A program made the position numbers and the translations under genes. Positions 35,965-45,877 of a stretch of 64,000 nt of DNA are shown here, one piece after another. The notes beneath the pieces were generated by a model. It was not told the origin of the DNA, ran no database searches, and saw only the letters and a program-made list of their open reading frames with translations. Positions within the stretch are counted from its first letter, which is position 1; each line of letters opens with the position of its first letter. Source of the stretch: a virus. The stretch covers positions 29,723-93,722 of IMG/VR virus record IMGVR_UViG_3300013137_002966, one strand, 5' to 3'.

Positions 35965-37427
35965 TAACTAAGTATGATGATACAGATTTCGTGTATGTGA
36001 CATGTGGTGACTTATATTATATGGATATAATAGAGAAGCTTGTAATTTCTTTATCTAATGTATCATCTAGAAAAATTATAGTATATGGTATAAATTGTAA
36101 AGTACCTTTTGATTATCCAAATTTAATAAAAAAAGAACTTATATTTCCAATAAAAACTAGTCATGATAAATGGTTTTGGAAACAACAGGTCTGTATAGAG
36201 TCACTAAAAGAAGGATTTGATAATTATATTTGGATGGATGGTGATATAGTAGCAAATATAAATATAGAATTAGCATCTAATTATTTTTCTCAAATAGAAA
36301 ATTATCCAATTGGTGAAATTCATGTACATGATGAACAAATTATTAGATCTCCAGATGGTTCAGCTCAACATATGGGTGAAAAAATATGTGAATATTTTAA
36401 TTATCCTAGAAAAATTCTCAAAAAGGATCTGCATGCTTGCTTCTTTCTTTATAATAAAAATTGTGAATGGTTTTTTATGGAAATATTAGATATTTTTCAT
36501 GACATTTATAATAAAGGTTTATATGATAAATTATTAGCTTGGAATGATGAAAGTCTTCATAATTTTATGCATAATAAATATGGATTTACAAAAACTTTAC
36601 CATTATCTAATTTATCGCTCCTTTGTCAACACGATAAATATAATACAAATTCAAATATTTTAAAGTTTTTTTATACTTATTGGAATGGAAAAAGTCCAAA
36701 TAATTTCGGTAATAGATGGGGATGGAATTATATTCCAGAAGATAAAAATCAAGTCTTATATTTTCACGAAAATAAAAATTTAAAAGATGCTGATGAAATG
36801 ATAGAATTTATTAAAATGAAAATGAATGAAAGTTTTAATAATTCAAAATCATTTTTTATAAATAAATATAAAGTAATAAGTTTAGAACAAGATAGATCAC
36901 ATTCAGAACTAAATCAAAAATATGACGAATGTAGACTTTTTGAATATAGAGAATTACTAAATATAAATTCTGGTGATATTGTTCTCGATATAGGTGCCGA
37001 TATAGGTTTTTTTGAAAGATATTCGTATCTAAAAATGAGTTCAAAAATTATATGTTTCGAATCAGATTTAGAAAAATTTGAATTATTAAGATTAAATTCT
37101 TATAAGAATACGATTCTTTTTAATTCAGATATATCAGATGAAGTTAATGAATATTCATATACCATAGATTATTTATTTAATGCTGGATTAATAGATAATA
37201 TCGATTTTTTGAAAATAGATAATATGGGTAAAGAAGAAAAAATTATTAATGGTATTAACGAAACTAATTTATCAAAAATTAATAAAATATCAATAAAATG
37301 GTATAATTTTAATGATATGAATGACGAACAAAAAAATAATATTGTTCAGAACTATTTAAAAAGAGGATTTAATTGCTGGGTAAATTTAAATCCTGGTTTT
37401 GCTATGATATATTTTTATAAGCAGTAA
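35961..37427 (+). CDS. Glycosyltransferase fused to FkbM-like methyltransferase
   Basis: 488 residues. About 1-290 looks GT-A-like: VYVTCGDLYYMDIIEKL, then YIWMDGDIVANINIEL near 88 with a DGD metal motif, and HACFFLYNKNCEWFF near 152. About 330-488 is an FkbM-type methyltransferase: GDIVLDIGADIGFFERYS near 342, IICFESDLEKFELL near 365 and IDFLKIDNMGKEEKII near 415. Such fusions join sugar transfer with methylation. It follows a free-standing methyltransferase and precedes a PseB-like dehydratase. Confidence 0.65.
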   Translation: MITKYDDTDFVYVTCGDLYYMDIIEKLVISLSNVSSRKIIVYGINCKVPFDYPNLIKKELIFPIKTSHDKWFWKQQVCIESLKEGFDNYIWMDGDIVANINIELASNYFSQIENYPIGEIHVHDEQIIRSPDGSAQHMGEKICEYFNYPRKILKKDLHACFFLYNKNCEWFFMEILDIFHDIYNKGLYDKLLAWNDESLHNFMHNKYGFTKTLPLSNLSLLCQHDKYNTNSNILKFFYTYWNGKSPNNFGNRWGWNYIPEDKNQVLYFHENKNLKDADEMIEFIKMKMNESFNNSKSFFINKYKVISLEQDRSHSELNQKYDECRLFEYRELLNINSGDIVLDIGADIGFFERYSYLKMSSKIICFESDLEKFELLRLNSYKNTILFNSDISDEVNEYSYTIDYLFNAGLIDNIDFLKIDNMGKEEKIINGINETNLSKINKISIKWYNFNDMNDEQKNNIVQNYLKRGFNCWVNLNPGFAMIYFYKQ

Positions 37428-37445
37428 AAATTAATATAAATTATA

Positions 37446-38393
37446 ATGATTAAAAATAAAAGAATTTTTATAACTGGAGGTGCAGGTTATCTCGGAACAA
37501 ATATTGTTAATAGATATTATGACAATAATGAAATAACAATCTATTCTAGAGATGAAGCTAAACATTACTATCTTAAAAAGAATTTCCCAAAAGTAAATTG
37601 TATTATTGGTGATGTTAGAAATTTTGATTTATTAAAAAGAGCATCTAAAAATCAAGATATTGGAATATTTGCTGCCTCTCTTAAACAAATTGGTGCAGTA
37701 GATCAAAATTATGAAGAATCCGTTAGAGTTATTATAGATGGTGCTATAAATTCTCGTAGATGTGCAGAAGAAAATGATATGGAGTCCGCCTGCTTTATTT
37801 CTTCTGATAAATCCAGAGCTGCTACGACACTTTATGGATCTATGAAATTTGTTGCTGGTGAATTATTTATAGTTAATTCAGAAAAAAGTTCTACTAGACT
37901 ATCTTCGGCTATTTATGGTAATGTTTCTAATTCAACTGGAAGTGTTATACCATTAATTTGGGATAGTATTAAGAATAATTATTCATTAACATTGTATTCA
38001 GAAGAAATGACTAGATTTATGTTAGATGTTGATGATGCCATTGATGTTATAGAAAATGCACTAGGAGTAAATGGTTATAATGTTATACCTAATGCTAAAA
38101 GTTTTCTTATTAAGGATTTATTTGAAATTTTCAAAGAGAAATTCGAATTAAAATATACTCTTGGTGAACCTAGAATTTCTGAAAAAATTCATGAAATTAT
38201 GATAGCAAAAGAAGAATTACCAAGAACATACTATTCAAAAGATAAAAATTGTTATTTTATGCATTATCTTGATATTCAAAAGAATAATATGGTTGGTAAA
38301 TTTGTTGGTGATGAATTTTGTAGTCGAGATTTTACATATTCAAAAGAAGAGCTGAGCCAGATTTTATTAAAAAAAGATTTCTACAAAGTATGA
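37446..38393 (+). CDS. UDP-GlcNAc 4,6-dehydratase-like (PseB/FlaA1 type)
   Basis: 315 residues. GGAGYLGTNIVNRYY near 11, IYSRDEAKHYYLKKNFP near 32, IIGDVRNFDLLKRA near 57, FAASLKQIGAVDQN near 75 (in place of the HAAALK motif), FISSDKSRAATTLYGSMK near 117 with a Tyr-Lys pair, all in the order seen in PseB-type inverting dehydratases. These make UDP-4-keto-6-deoxy sugars, the first step to pseudaminic acid or related sugars. No other Pse gene is seen here. It overlaps the next gene by 4 nt. Confidence 0.72.
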   Translation: MIKNKRIFITGGAGYLGTNIVNRYYDNNEITIYSRDEAKHYYLKKNFPKVNCIIGDVRNFDLLKRASKNQDIGIFAASLKQIGAVDQNYEESVRVIIDGAINSRRCAEENDMESACFISSDKSRAATTLYGSMKFVAGELFIVNSEKSSTRLSSAIYGNVSNSTGSVIPLIWDSIKNNYSLTLYSEEMTRFMLDVDDAIDVIENALGVNGYNVIPNAKSFLIKDLFEIFKEKFELKYTLGEPRISEKIHEIMIAKEELPRTYYSKDKNCYFMHYLDIQKNNMVGKFVGDEFCSRDFTYSKEELSQILLKKDFYKV

Positions 38394-39361
38394 AAGAATG
38401 CTTTCTAATCGGTGCGTATTGTCATACAGAAGAAAGATTGAATGAATTAAGGAGATGTCTAAGTAATTTAAAAAAACACAATTTACCAATTCTTATTAGT
38501 TCTCATTATACATTACCTGCAGAGATAATCAAAGAGGTTGATGGCTTCGTTTATGATCCTGATAATGAAATTTTATATCAAAAAGATTTTGCTAAATATC
38601 AAACAGGTTTTTGGTATTTTTATGAAGATAGTAACATTAGAATAGATAAAGCATTTGATTTTCATCACGATTATGCATTTTGGACTCAACTCAGAAATGG
38701 ATTTGCTTTAGCTAAGGATAAAGGTTTTGATATGGTTTATTTTTTAGATTTTGATGTTGAATTGGATGATGAAACCTTTTCTGAAATCAGAGAAGGTTCA
38801 AAAAATTATGATTCTTGTTCTTATCCATTAGCAGATTTTATGTATTTAGTTGTTTTTTCTTGCAACCCGAATATTGGACTTAAAGTGACAGAAAGTATAC
38901 CTACATTTTACGACTATTTTTATAATAAACCAGGTGAAACTAATGTTGAGAAAGTTTTTCATAGAGGCTTAATGGCAAATAAAGCTAAAATTAATTTAAT
39001 TTCAAAAAAATTAACAGAAAAATCTAATTTTCAAAACTTTACATCGGCTTTAAACTATATAAATAATAATTATTTTATAGATAATAAGAGATTAGTCGCT
39101 GGTATTTTTCCTTGTTGTGATGAAAGTGATAATATTTATTTATTTTCAAATATTGTTGATAATTCAAATAATTTTACAATTTATATTGAATATAATGGAT
39201 GTTTTATAAAAAGAGAGCAACTTCTTACACTATTAGGTAAAAATAAAAATAATAAATCTATAAATATATATGCTGATGGTAAACTTTTTTATACTAAAAC
39301 TATTGAAAATACCGAGCAATTTAAATCAATGAATATATTAAAAATAAAAAATAAATTATGA
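38390..39361 (+). CDS. GT-A glycosyltransferase
   Basis: 323 residues, paralogous at its start to the 34265 product. FDMVYFLDFDVELDDETF near 118 carries a DxD metal motif, SYPLADFMYLVVFSCN near 142 and a C-terminal 90-residue beta-rich domain follow. It resembles GT2/glycan glycosyltransferases with an extra C-terminal domain, and the DxD is intact, unlike in the paralogue. It sits between the PseB-like and RmlD-like genes with 4-nt overlaps on both sides. Confidence 0.65.
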   Translation: MKECFLIGAYCHTEERLNELRRCLSNLKKHNLPILISSHYTLPAEIIKEVDGFVYDPDNEILYQKDFAKYQTGFWYFYEDSNIRIDKAFDFHHDYAFWTQLRNGFALAKDKGFDMVYFLDFDVELDDETFSEIREGSKNYDSCSYPLADFMYLVVFSCNPNIGLKVTESIPTFYDYFYNKPGETNVEKVFHRGLMANKAKINLISKKLTEKSNFQNFTSALNYINNNYFIDNKRLVAGIFPCCDESDNIYLFSNIVDNSNNFTIYIEYNGCFIKREQLLTLLGKNKNNKSINIYADGKLFYTKTIENTEQFKSMNILKIKNKL

Positions 39362-40077
39362 AAATATTAATTTTAGGACACAATGGCTTATTAGGAAATA
39401 TGGTATATTCATATTTCACTTCTAAGAATTATGATATAGTTACAACAGATTTAAGATGGCCTGATGAGGATTTTAAATCATTTGTTTCCGAACAAAAAGT
39501 TGATTATATCATTAACTGTATTGGTATGATACCTCAAAAAAAACCTAGTGATGATCTCTATAATTTAATAAATTATGAACTACCAATATGGCTTGATTCT
39601 CTCGGTGTTAAGATTATACATCCAGACACAGATGAACCATCAGATACACCTTATGGAGAATCCAAAGAGATGGCTAGACAATCTCTTTCAGATAACACTA
39701 AAATTATAAAATCATCTATTATAGGCTTTGAAAAAGAGGGAAGTTATTCTTTTCTAGAATGGTTTTTGAATTCAGAAGGAACAGTTAATGGATTCACAAA
39801 TCAATATTGGAACGGAAATACGACTTTAGAGTGGTCTAAATGGTCAGAAAAAATAATGAAAAGTTGGGATCTCTATAATCATGTTACAATTTTATCAAAT
39901 CCATACTGTCTATCCAAATATGAAATTTTAGAGAAGATTAAGCAAATATTCAATAAGGATATTGAAATTGTACCTGTAGAGTCTTCTATATCAAAAAATA
40001 ATTGTATGCAAGGTGATTTTATGACTCCAAATTTAGTCATTCAATTAAAAGAAATGAAAAATTTCTATTCTAAATAA
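39358..40077 (+). CDS. RmlD-like sugar-nucleotide reductase
   Basis: 239 residues, a little short for RmlD (about 290). GHNGLLGNMVYSYF near 7 is the Rossmann motif, YIINCIGMIPQKKPSDD near 52 and TPYGESKEMARQSL near 100 hold the catalytic Tyr-Lys, and SFLEWFLNSEG near 137 follows. RmlD reduces dTDP-4-keto-6-deoxy sugars. With the RmlC-like gene at 11650 and the dehydratase at 37446, the phage has most steps of a deoxysugar route, though split between two loci. Followed by a terminator. Confidence 0.72.
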   Translation: MKILILGHNGLLGNMVYSYFTSKNYDIVTTDLRWPDEDFKSFVSEQKVDYIINCIGMIPQKKPSDDLYNLINYELPIWLDSLGVKIIHPDTDEPSDTPYGESKEMARQSLSDNTKIIKSSIIGFEKEGSYSFLEWFLNSEGTVNGFTNQYWNGNTTLEWSKWSEKIMKSWDLYNHVTILSNPYCLSKYEILEKIKQIFNKDIEIVPVESSISKNNCMQGDFMTPNLVIQLKEMKNFYSK

Positions 40078-40080
40078 ATA

Positions 40081-40109
40081 AAAAACTCTGATTAATCAGA
40101 GGTTTTTTT
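40081..40109. terminator. Bidirectional terminator
   Basis: AACTCTGATT / AATCAGAGGTT-type stem with A and T runs on both sides, between convergent genes 39358 (+) and 40092 (-). Confidence 0.75.
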
Positions 40110-40310
40110 ATTTTCTTCAATTTTATTTATTTTTGCTTTCCTGTCAAGTAATAATTTACTTTTTTTTGTTAATTCTATATCAGTATAATCCCTTCCACAG
40201 AGAGGACATTCTATTGCTATTGCTAACAACTTAACCAATAAGCTTTGATATTTGTTATCTCGAAAAGGTGGTTCAAAAATGCATCCGCAATGTTTACAAA
40301 CGTATTCCAT
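40092..40310 (-). CDS. Small zinc-ribbon protein
   Basis: 72 residues from the ATG at 40310, which shares bases with the upstream TAA (TAATG). MEYVCKHCGCIFEPPF and IECPLCGRDY give two CxxC pairs about 30 residues apart, a zinc ribbon. The tail is Lys/Asp-rich. Similar small proteins are common in large phages. Function unknown. Confidence 0.6.
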   Translation of the reverse strand: MEYVCKHCGCIFEPPFRDNKYQSLLVKLLAIAIECPLCGRDYTDIELTKKSKLLLDRKAKINKIEENKKTSD

Positions 40311-41080
40311 TATATATGACAATCTACAACTGTTAATAACGTATCTTCTGGCAATGATAATATAAGTTTATTAAATTCTTCTTTCCAATTTTCATTTTCA
40401 TGTATAGAAATACCCCACCATCCCATTTCACCTTTTTCATACCATTCTCCTTCTTTTAATAATGCATATGTTGAAAAATCAGAATTTCTTTCAATATATG
40501 ATTCTTTGGTATCATCTTTCTTCACATCATACATCCAATAAACATCATCATTATTATTAGCAATTTTTGCTTCAATTTCAACCCAATTTTTTTCTAGATT
40601 CTCTAGTTTTTCTTTTTTCATACCTTCAAAATCAATATCGCAAATTCTGGCACTATCTGCATAACCTATTTTAGCATTTTCTGTCATTAAACCAGGACGA
40701 CCTACATAAACATCTTCAGGGTATTTAGGATTTTCTTTAATTTTGAGCATTCCCGTCCACCTACCACCTATTGAATACCAATCCCATTTTGAATTTGGAT
40801 TTGTATATCTTCCCCACATTTCAGTTTCTCCGATAGTTTCCTTAATATATCCATGATATGAGTTTGCAAAATCATCTATGTTTTTATAATATAGATCAGG
40901 ACTTTCATCTTTTACTCGCAAGAAATCCTTTTTCATTTCTTGTTGATTCATTTCTGAAATGAATTCTGCACGCGGATCATTACGCATTTCGTTCTGATTC
41001 ATTGATTGTTCAAGTTCATAAAAAGCATCTAATTGCTCTTCAAAATTTTCACCAATAACTAAAACTGTAAAATGTGACAT
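40310..41080 (-). CDS. Conserved phage protein (MSHFTVLVIG family)
   Basis: 256 residues. It begins MSHFTVLVIGENFEEQLDAF and has a Trp-rich centre NSKWDWYSIGGRWTGML near 98 and MGWWGISIHENENWKEEF near 222. Proteins with this opening and the DWY.IGGRW motif are widespread in phages of many hosts but have no known function. An ATGTGA-proximal start at 41080 is clear. It forms an operon with the zinc-ribbon gene. Confidence 0.65.
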   Translation of the reverse strand: MSHFTVLVIGENFEEQLDAFYELEQSMNQNEMRNDPRAEFISEMNQQEMKKDFLRVKDESPDLYYKNIDDFANSYHGYIKETIGETEMWGRYTNPNSKWDWYSIGGRWTGMLKIKENPKYPEDVYVGRPGLMTENAKIGYADSARICDIDFEGMKKEKLENLEKNWVEIEAKIANNNDDVYWMYDVKKDDTKESYIERNSDFSTYALLKEGEWYEKGEMGWWGISIHENENWKEEFNKLILSLPEDTLLTVVDCHI

Positions 41081-41116
41081 ATTTTATGTATTTATTTTAT
41101 ATTATATATTTATTTT

Positions 41117-42451
41117 TTAAAGTAATTCATTCGCTAAGTTTGCTAAATCTGATCTTTCACCTTTTTCTAATGTTACGTGTGAATATAGTGAATGACCTTT
41201 TATTTTATCTATCATATGTGATAAACCATTACTTTGTGCATCAAGATAAGGTGTATCAATTTGTTGAATATCACCAGTAAATACCATTTTTGTACCTTCA
41301 CCAGATCTTGTGATGATTGTTTTAATCTCATGTGGAGTTAAATTTTGTGACTCATCAATGATGAAAAAAACATTTGATATGCTTCTACCTCTTATGTACG
41401 AAAGTGGTGCAATGATAATTTTTTCATCCTTAATACATTCATTTATAAATTTAAATTCCTTGTCAGCTTCTCTAAATTGGCTTTGAATAAACTTGAGATT
41501 ATCAAATAAAGGTTCCATAAACGGTTGAAGTTTACTATCCAAAGTACCAGGTAAAAATCCTGTATCACGATTACTTAATGGAACGATTGGTCTAGCAAGA
41601 AAAATTTGTTTGAAATTTCTTTTTTGATGAAGGGCACTAGCAAGTGCTAAAAGTGTTTTTCCTGTTCCTGCAACGCCCTGAAGTGAAACTAATCTAACAT
41701 CATCATTTAATAAAGCATGCAGAGCAAATACTTGTTCGGAGTTTCTTGGTGTGATTTTATAACAAGTTTGTTTATCAATTTTTTCAACCTTTTGTGTTTT
41801 TGCATTGAAATATGCCAAAACCGAAGAAGAACTACCCTTGATGATTAAATAATGATTGTTTTCAGTATTTTTTAATGATATGTCTCCTGGAAGGCAGAAT
41901 CCTTCTTTATAAATATTTGTAATAAGTGCATCATCTACACCTTCTATTGTTGATTTTCCTGTGAATAAATCTGAAGTATCTTTTATTTTACCTGTTAAAT
42001 AATCCTCAGAATTAATATTTAACGATTTTGCTTTTAATCTTAGATTTATATCTTTTGTTACAAGTGTAATTTTTTTATTTGGTTCTTCATTTATTAAAGT
42101 GAGAGTGGCATTGAGTATATGATGATCTGGCTTATTATCTTGAAAAATTTTAATAGCATTAATCACAGGATTTGGATTTTCTGTCATAATAACTTTAAAT
42201 CTACCCTTACTTTCATTTAAGGTTACCCAATTATTAAGAGTGCTCTTAAGTGCGATTTTATCTATACTTCTGATAAATTCTCTTGCTTCAAAATTAATAG
42301 TGTCATTTCCCTTTTTAAAATTATCTAATTCTTCAAATACCGTAATAGGTATTGCTACATCATTATCCTCAAAATTGAAAATTGCATTGTGATCATAAAG
42401 AATCACTGAGGTGTCTATTACAAAAATTTTATTACTTTTGGATTTAGTCAT
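41117..42451 (-). CDS. phoH: PhoH family protein with N-terminal PIN domain
   Basis: 444 residues. The PIN domain covers about 1-135: KIFVIDTSVILYDHNAI, EELDNFKKG and THVTKD-type acidic residues (VTKDINLRLK). The PhoH ATPase follows: GVAGTGKTLLALASAL near 260 (Walker A), RPIVPLSNRDTGFLPG near 288, FFIIDESQNLTPHEIK near 362 (Walker B). PIN-PhoH (PhoH2/YlaK-like) proteins couple RNA cleavage with ATP-driven RNA unwinding and are common in T4-like phages. Three nt from the DHFR gene upstream, in a minus-strand operon. Confidence 0.9.
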   Translation of the reverse strand: MTKSKSNKIFVIDTSVILYDHNAIFNFEDNDVAIPITVFEELDNFKKGNDTINFEAREFIRSIDKIALKSTLNNWVTLNESKGRFKVIMTENPNPVINAIKIFQDNKPDHHILNATLTLINEEPNKKITLVTKDINLRLKAKSLNINSEDYLTGKIKDTSDLFTGKSTIEGVDDALITNIYKEGFCLPGDISLKNTENNHYLIIKGSSSSVLAYFNAKTQKVEKIDKQTCYKITPRNSEQVFALHALLNDDVRLVSLQGVAGTGKTLLALASALHQKRNFKQIFLARPIVPLSNRDTGFLPGTLDSKLQPFMEPLFDNLKFIQSQFREADKEFKFINECIKDEKIIIAPLSYIRGRSISNVFFIIDESQNLTPHEIKTIITRSGEGTKMVFTGDIQQIDTPYLDAQSNGLSHMIDKIKGHSLYSHVTLEKGERSDLANLANELL

Positions 42452-42453
42452 TA

Positions 42454-42975
42454 TTATAAATTATTTTTTCGATTATATATTTGATATGTGTGGTCAAATT
42501 CATTTTTATCATCTTTAGACTTGAATTCTTCTGATACTAATTTCCATTCATTTTCGTTTATTTCCGGAAAAAATGTATCACCATCTATATTAACATGAAC
42601 TTTAGTTAAGTATATAGAATCAGCATATTTTAAGAATTGTTTATAAACCATTCCACCTCCTATGATAAAGATGTCATTATCAGAATCTTCATGTTGTTTA
42701 GTAGAAGCAATAGCAATTTCTAAAGATTCTGGTACACTACGAACAGTAATTGCATCTTTTGCAATAAATTTAGGATCATCTGTTAAAACAATATTTACAC
42801 GATTTGGTAAAGCGCCATTAGGTAAAGATTCAAAAGTCTTTTGACCCATTATAACAGTATTCCAAGAGGTTAATTCTTTGAATCTTTTAAGATCATTACT
42901 TAATTTCCATAATAACTTGTTATTCTTACCTATGACCCAGTTTTCGGATACGGAAACTATTATGTTTATCTTCAT
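42454..42975 (-). CDS. folA: Dihydrofolate reductase
   Basis: 173 residues, typical length. NIIVSVSENWVIGKNNKLLW opens the fold, LSNDLKRFKELT carries the acidic active-site residue (Asp), VIMGQKTFESLPNGALPNR gives the NADPH loop, and IFIIGGGMVYKQFLKYAD the GG motif. It reduces dihydrofolate for thymidylate synthesis during phage replication. No thymidylate synthase lies in this window. Confidence 0.93.
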   Translation of the reverse strand: MKINIIVSVSENWVIGKNNKLLWKLSNDLKRFKELTSWNTVIMGQKTFESLPNGALPNRVNIVLTDDPKFIAKDAITVRSVPESLEIAIASTKQHEDSDNDIFIIGGGMVYKQFLKYADSIYLTKVHVNIDGDTFFPEINENEWKLVSEEFKSKDDKNEFDHTYQIYNRKNNL

Positions 42976-43025
42976 TCTTATAAATTTTTATTATACATAT
43001 AAAATATGGTAATTAAAGTTTAAAT

Positions 43026-43058
43026 AAAAAATGTGGATATCTTTATCCACATTTTTTT
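43026..43058. terminator. Terminator between NadE and DHFR genes
   Basis: AAAATGTGGAT / ATCCACATTTT stem with a short loop and flanking A and T runs; ends the nadE transcript before the folA-phoH unit. Confidence 0.75.
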
Positions 43059-43885
43059 TATTTTAAAGTTATTGTCGGTGGGTTGTTTCTTTTATGATTG
43101 TTTATAACAATTCTTTTTTCAATTTCATCAATCACATTATCTTCAAAGCTAATTTTAGCTTGTTTGGCTCTAAATTTCATATTCTCTCCATGATTCTTAT
43201 ATCGATTAATATTGAAATGATCAGTAAGTCCTTCACGAAATTCCAAATATTTATCAATTTCTTTATAAGTAATACCGATTTCACTTTCATCTGTCTGTCC
43301 ATCAAATAATCCAGCTGATGGAGCACGATTGATAATTTCTTCAGGAATATCACATAATTCTCTTGCGATTTCATAAACTTCATATTTAAATAAATCAGCA
43401 ATTGGCTCAACATCAACACCAGCACCACCATCACCTGCTTTTGTGTAATATCCTAAGTATTCTTCTGTTTTATTGGTCGTTCCAAGAACAAGACAATGAT
43501 TTGCTTCTGCATATGCACGAATGGCTGTCATTCTAAGTCTTGCCTTAATATTAGAAAGAACTAATTTACCTTCAACTGATGTGACATTTTTGATATTTTT
43601 GAATAGATCTTCAGCAGGTATATCTAACCTGACTGTTACAGTTTTAATATCAAGATTATTAGCTAGTTCAGTTGCTAATTTTACATCTTCAGTTCTATCT
43701 CTTTCACCGGTGATTGTACATGGTAGAAGAATTCCAAGTACTTTTTCTTTACCAACAGCTCTAACAGCAAGTGAAGCAGAAACTGCGGAATCAATTCCAC
43801 CACTAAGTCCTATTACATAGCCATCAAAGCCTTTTTCAGTGGCAAATTCAGATAACCATGTTGAGATTTTGTCTATTTTTGTCAT
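43058..43885 (-). CDS. nadE: NH3-dependent NAD synthetase
   Basis: 275 residues, the ammonia-dependent form without a glutaminase domain. VIGLSGGIDSAVSASLA near 25 is the ATP-pyrophosphatase P-loop, LPCTITGERDRTEDVKLA near 55, VLGTTNKTEEYLGYYTKAG near 150 and GVDVEPIADLFKYEVYEIA near 175 are NadE motifs. It converts deamido-NAD to NAD. NAD-making genes in phages can restore NAD after NAD-depleting defences; whether this one does so is inference. Confidence 0.93.
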   Translation of the reverse strand: MTKIDKISTWLSEFATEKGFDGYVIGLSGGIDSAVSASLAVRAVGKEKVLGILLPCTITGERDRTEDVKLATELANNLDIKTVTVRLDIPAEDLFKNIKNVTSVEGKLVLSNIKARLRMTAIRAYAEANHCLVLGTTNKTEEYLGYYTKAGDGGAGVDVEPIADLFKYEVYEIARELCDIPEEIINRAPSAGLFDGQTDESEIGITYKEIDKYLEFREGLTDHFNINRYKNHGENMKFRAKQAKISFEDNVIDEIEKRIVINNHKRNNPPTITLK

Positions 43886-44016
43886 ATAGTTTTTATTTGA
43901 TACAAATATAAGAAAATTTTATTAAATAAAAAAACGATATTTTTTATTTAATATATAGATAAAATAATTTTAAGTTATTAAAATTAATATATAGAAGAAA
44001 AAATAATTTTTAAAAA

Positions 44017-44538
<522 letters not shown>

Positions 44539-44556
44539 TTATGTTATTAAATAATC

Positions 44557-44586
44557 AAAAAATCCGAATTTATTTCGGATTTTTTG
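44557..44586 (+). terminator. Rho-independent terminator
   Basis: AAAAATCCGAA / TTCGGATTTTT stem with a short ATTTA loop and a T run after the 44017 gene. Confidence 0.8.
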
Positions 44587-44637
44587 TTTTAAAAACGACT
44601 TTTAATTATTAATATATACTAAAAATAAATTAGGCAC

Positions 44638-45093
44638 ATGTCTCTTAGAAAGTATAGTGATTTTGAAAAAACATCTGAAGTTAATAGTGGTCCTATTAAA
44701 GAAGATGTATTATTGAGTCCGAACGATAAATCTAATATTGGTATTGAAATATTAGAAGATAGAATTATTAAGTTTAACAACTTTAATCTCAAAGATATTT
44801 TAGAAACCTTAAAAAATAAATATTCTGAAACTGATTATTATTTTAGAAGTAAAGATAATGAATTGCACGTTGTTAAGTATAATGAAAAATTAAGTATTAA
44901 TATTAACGATTTTGTTAATTCTTTATTGAAGTTTTATTCTACTAAGCCTGGCATTAAGAATATTACAGATGGAATTAAGGTTAAAGGAAATGGTAATTTT
45001 TGTATTATTGAAAACCTTAAATCTGTTTATAGTGAGAGACTTATAGATGATTTGACAAAATTATTATCAAAAAAAAAGGATGATTTTAGATAA
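44638..45093 (+). CDS. Small tagged phage protein, paralogue of the 26794 product
   Basis: 151 residues. MSLRKYSDFEKTSE at the N terminus fits the tag pattern K-aromatic-x-x-aromatic-E. The body shares ELHVVKYNEKLSININDFV...GNGNFCIIENLK with the 26794 product, which lacks the tag. Followed by an overlapping homing-endonuclease gene (14 nt). A packaged internal protein is possible. Confidence 0.5.
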   Translation: MSLRKYSDFEKTSEVNSGPIKEDVLLSPNDKSNIGIEILEDRIIKFNNFNLKDILETLKNKYSETDYYFRSKDNELHVVKYNEKLSININDFVNSLLKFYSTKPGIKNITDGIKVKGNGNFCIIENLKSVYSERLIDDLTKLLSKKKDDFR

Positions 45094-45868
45094 AAAAATA
45101 GAAGTTACTATAATTAATCATAACATTCAACATTATAAAGATTTAGGTTTTGACGTTAAATGTAAAGATAAAATTTTTGTTAAACCGCAAGAATTAACTT
45201 CTGGGTCTCATTGTAAAGTTAATTGTTCATGTGACGAATGTGGATATGAGACATTTATTAAATATCAGGATTATTTGAAGGCTTTTAACAAGAATCAGAA
45301 ATATACTTGTGAAAAATGTAGACAGATTGAATTTTCAAATTTTAATAATACTAAAAAGCAATTGATGAAAACAAATAGAATAACTGCAGTTAAAAAAAAA
45401 TATGGTGTTGATAATATGTTTCAAGTTGAATTTGTGAAAGAAAAAATGAAAGAAACATTTATAAAAAAATATGGTGTCGAGCATCCGTCACAAAATGAAG
45501 TTGTAAAAGAAAGATTAAAGCAAAATAGAATAAAAAATGGTACTCAAGTATCAGACGATAATCTATCTGATTATGAAAAATATAGAAAAAAAGTTAGTTA
45601 CTATACACGTAAATATAAAAAGGAACTTTATAATAATTGGAATGGTTTAGATTATTATGATAATGAATTAATTATTGAGAATAGAAAATATAATTTTAAT
45701 GATGAGAGATATTTAACAATTGATCATAAGATTTCAGTAAAAAAAGGTTTTGAAAATAATATAGAACCAATCGTTATTGGTAATATAAACAATTTGTGTA
45801 TAACAAAAAGATGTAATAATTCATCTAAAGGAAGTTTATATGATATACCAAAAAGATTAAAAAATTAA
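45080..45868 (+). CDS. HNH-type homing endonuclease
   Basis: 262 residues. The N-terminal zinc-binding domain (CSCDECGYETFIKYQDY, YTCEKCRQ) matches that of the 30141 product. Two KYGVxxxxQ repeats follow (KKYGVDNMFQ, KKYGVEHPSQN). The C terminus has RYLTIDHKISVKKGFENNI and NNLCITKRCNNSSKGS, an HNH nuclease with its His and Asn residues. It overlaps the preceding gene by 14 nt and looks like a mobile insertion between a core-like gene and the DHH gene. Confidence 0.8.
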   Translation: MILDKKIEVTIINHNIQHYKDLGFDVKCKDKIFVKPQELTSGSHCKVNCSCDECGYETFIKYQDYLKAFNKNQKYTCEKCRQIEFSNFNNTKKQLMKTNRITAVKKKYGVDNMFQVEFVKEKMKETFIKKYGVEHPSQNEVVKERLKQNRIKNGTQVSDDNLSDYEKYRKKVSYYTRKYKKELYNNWNGLDYYDNELIIENRKYNFNDERYLTIDHKISVKKGFENNIEPIVIGNINNLCITKRCNNSSKGSLYDIPKRLKN

Positions 45869-45877
45869 AAACATATT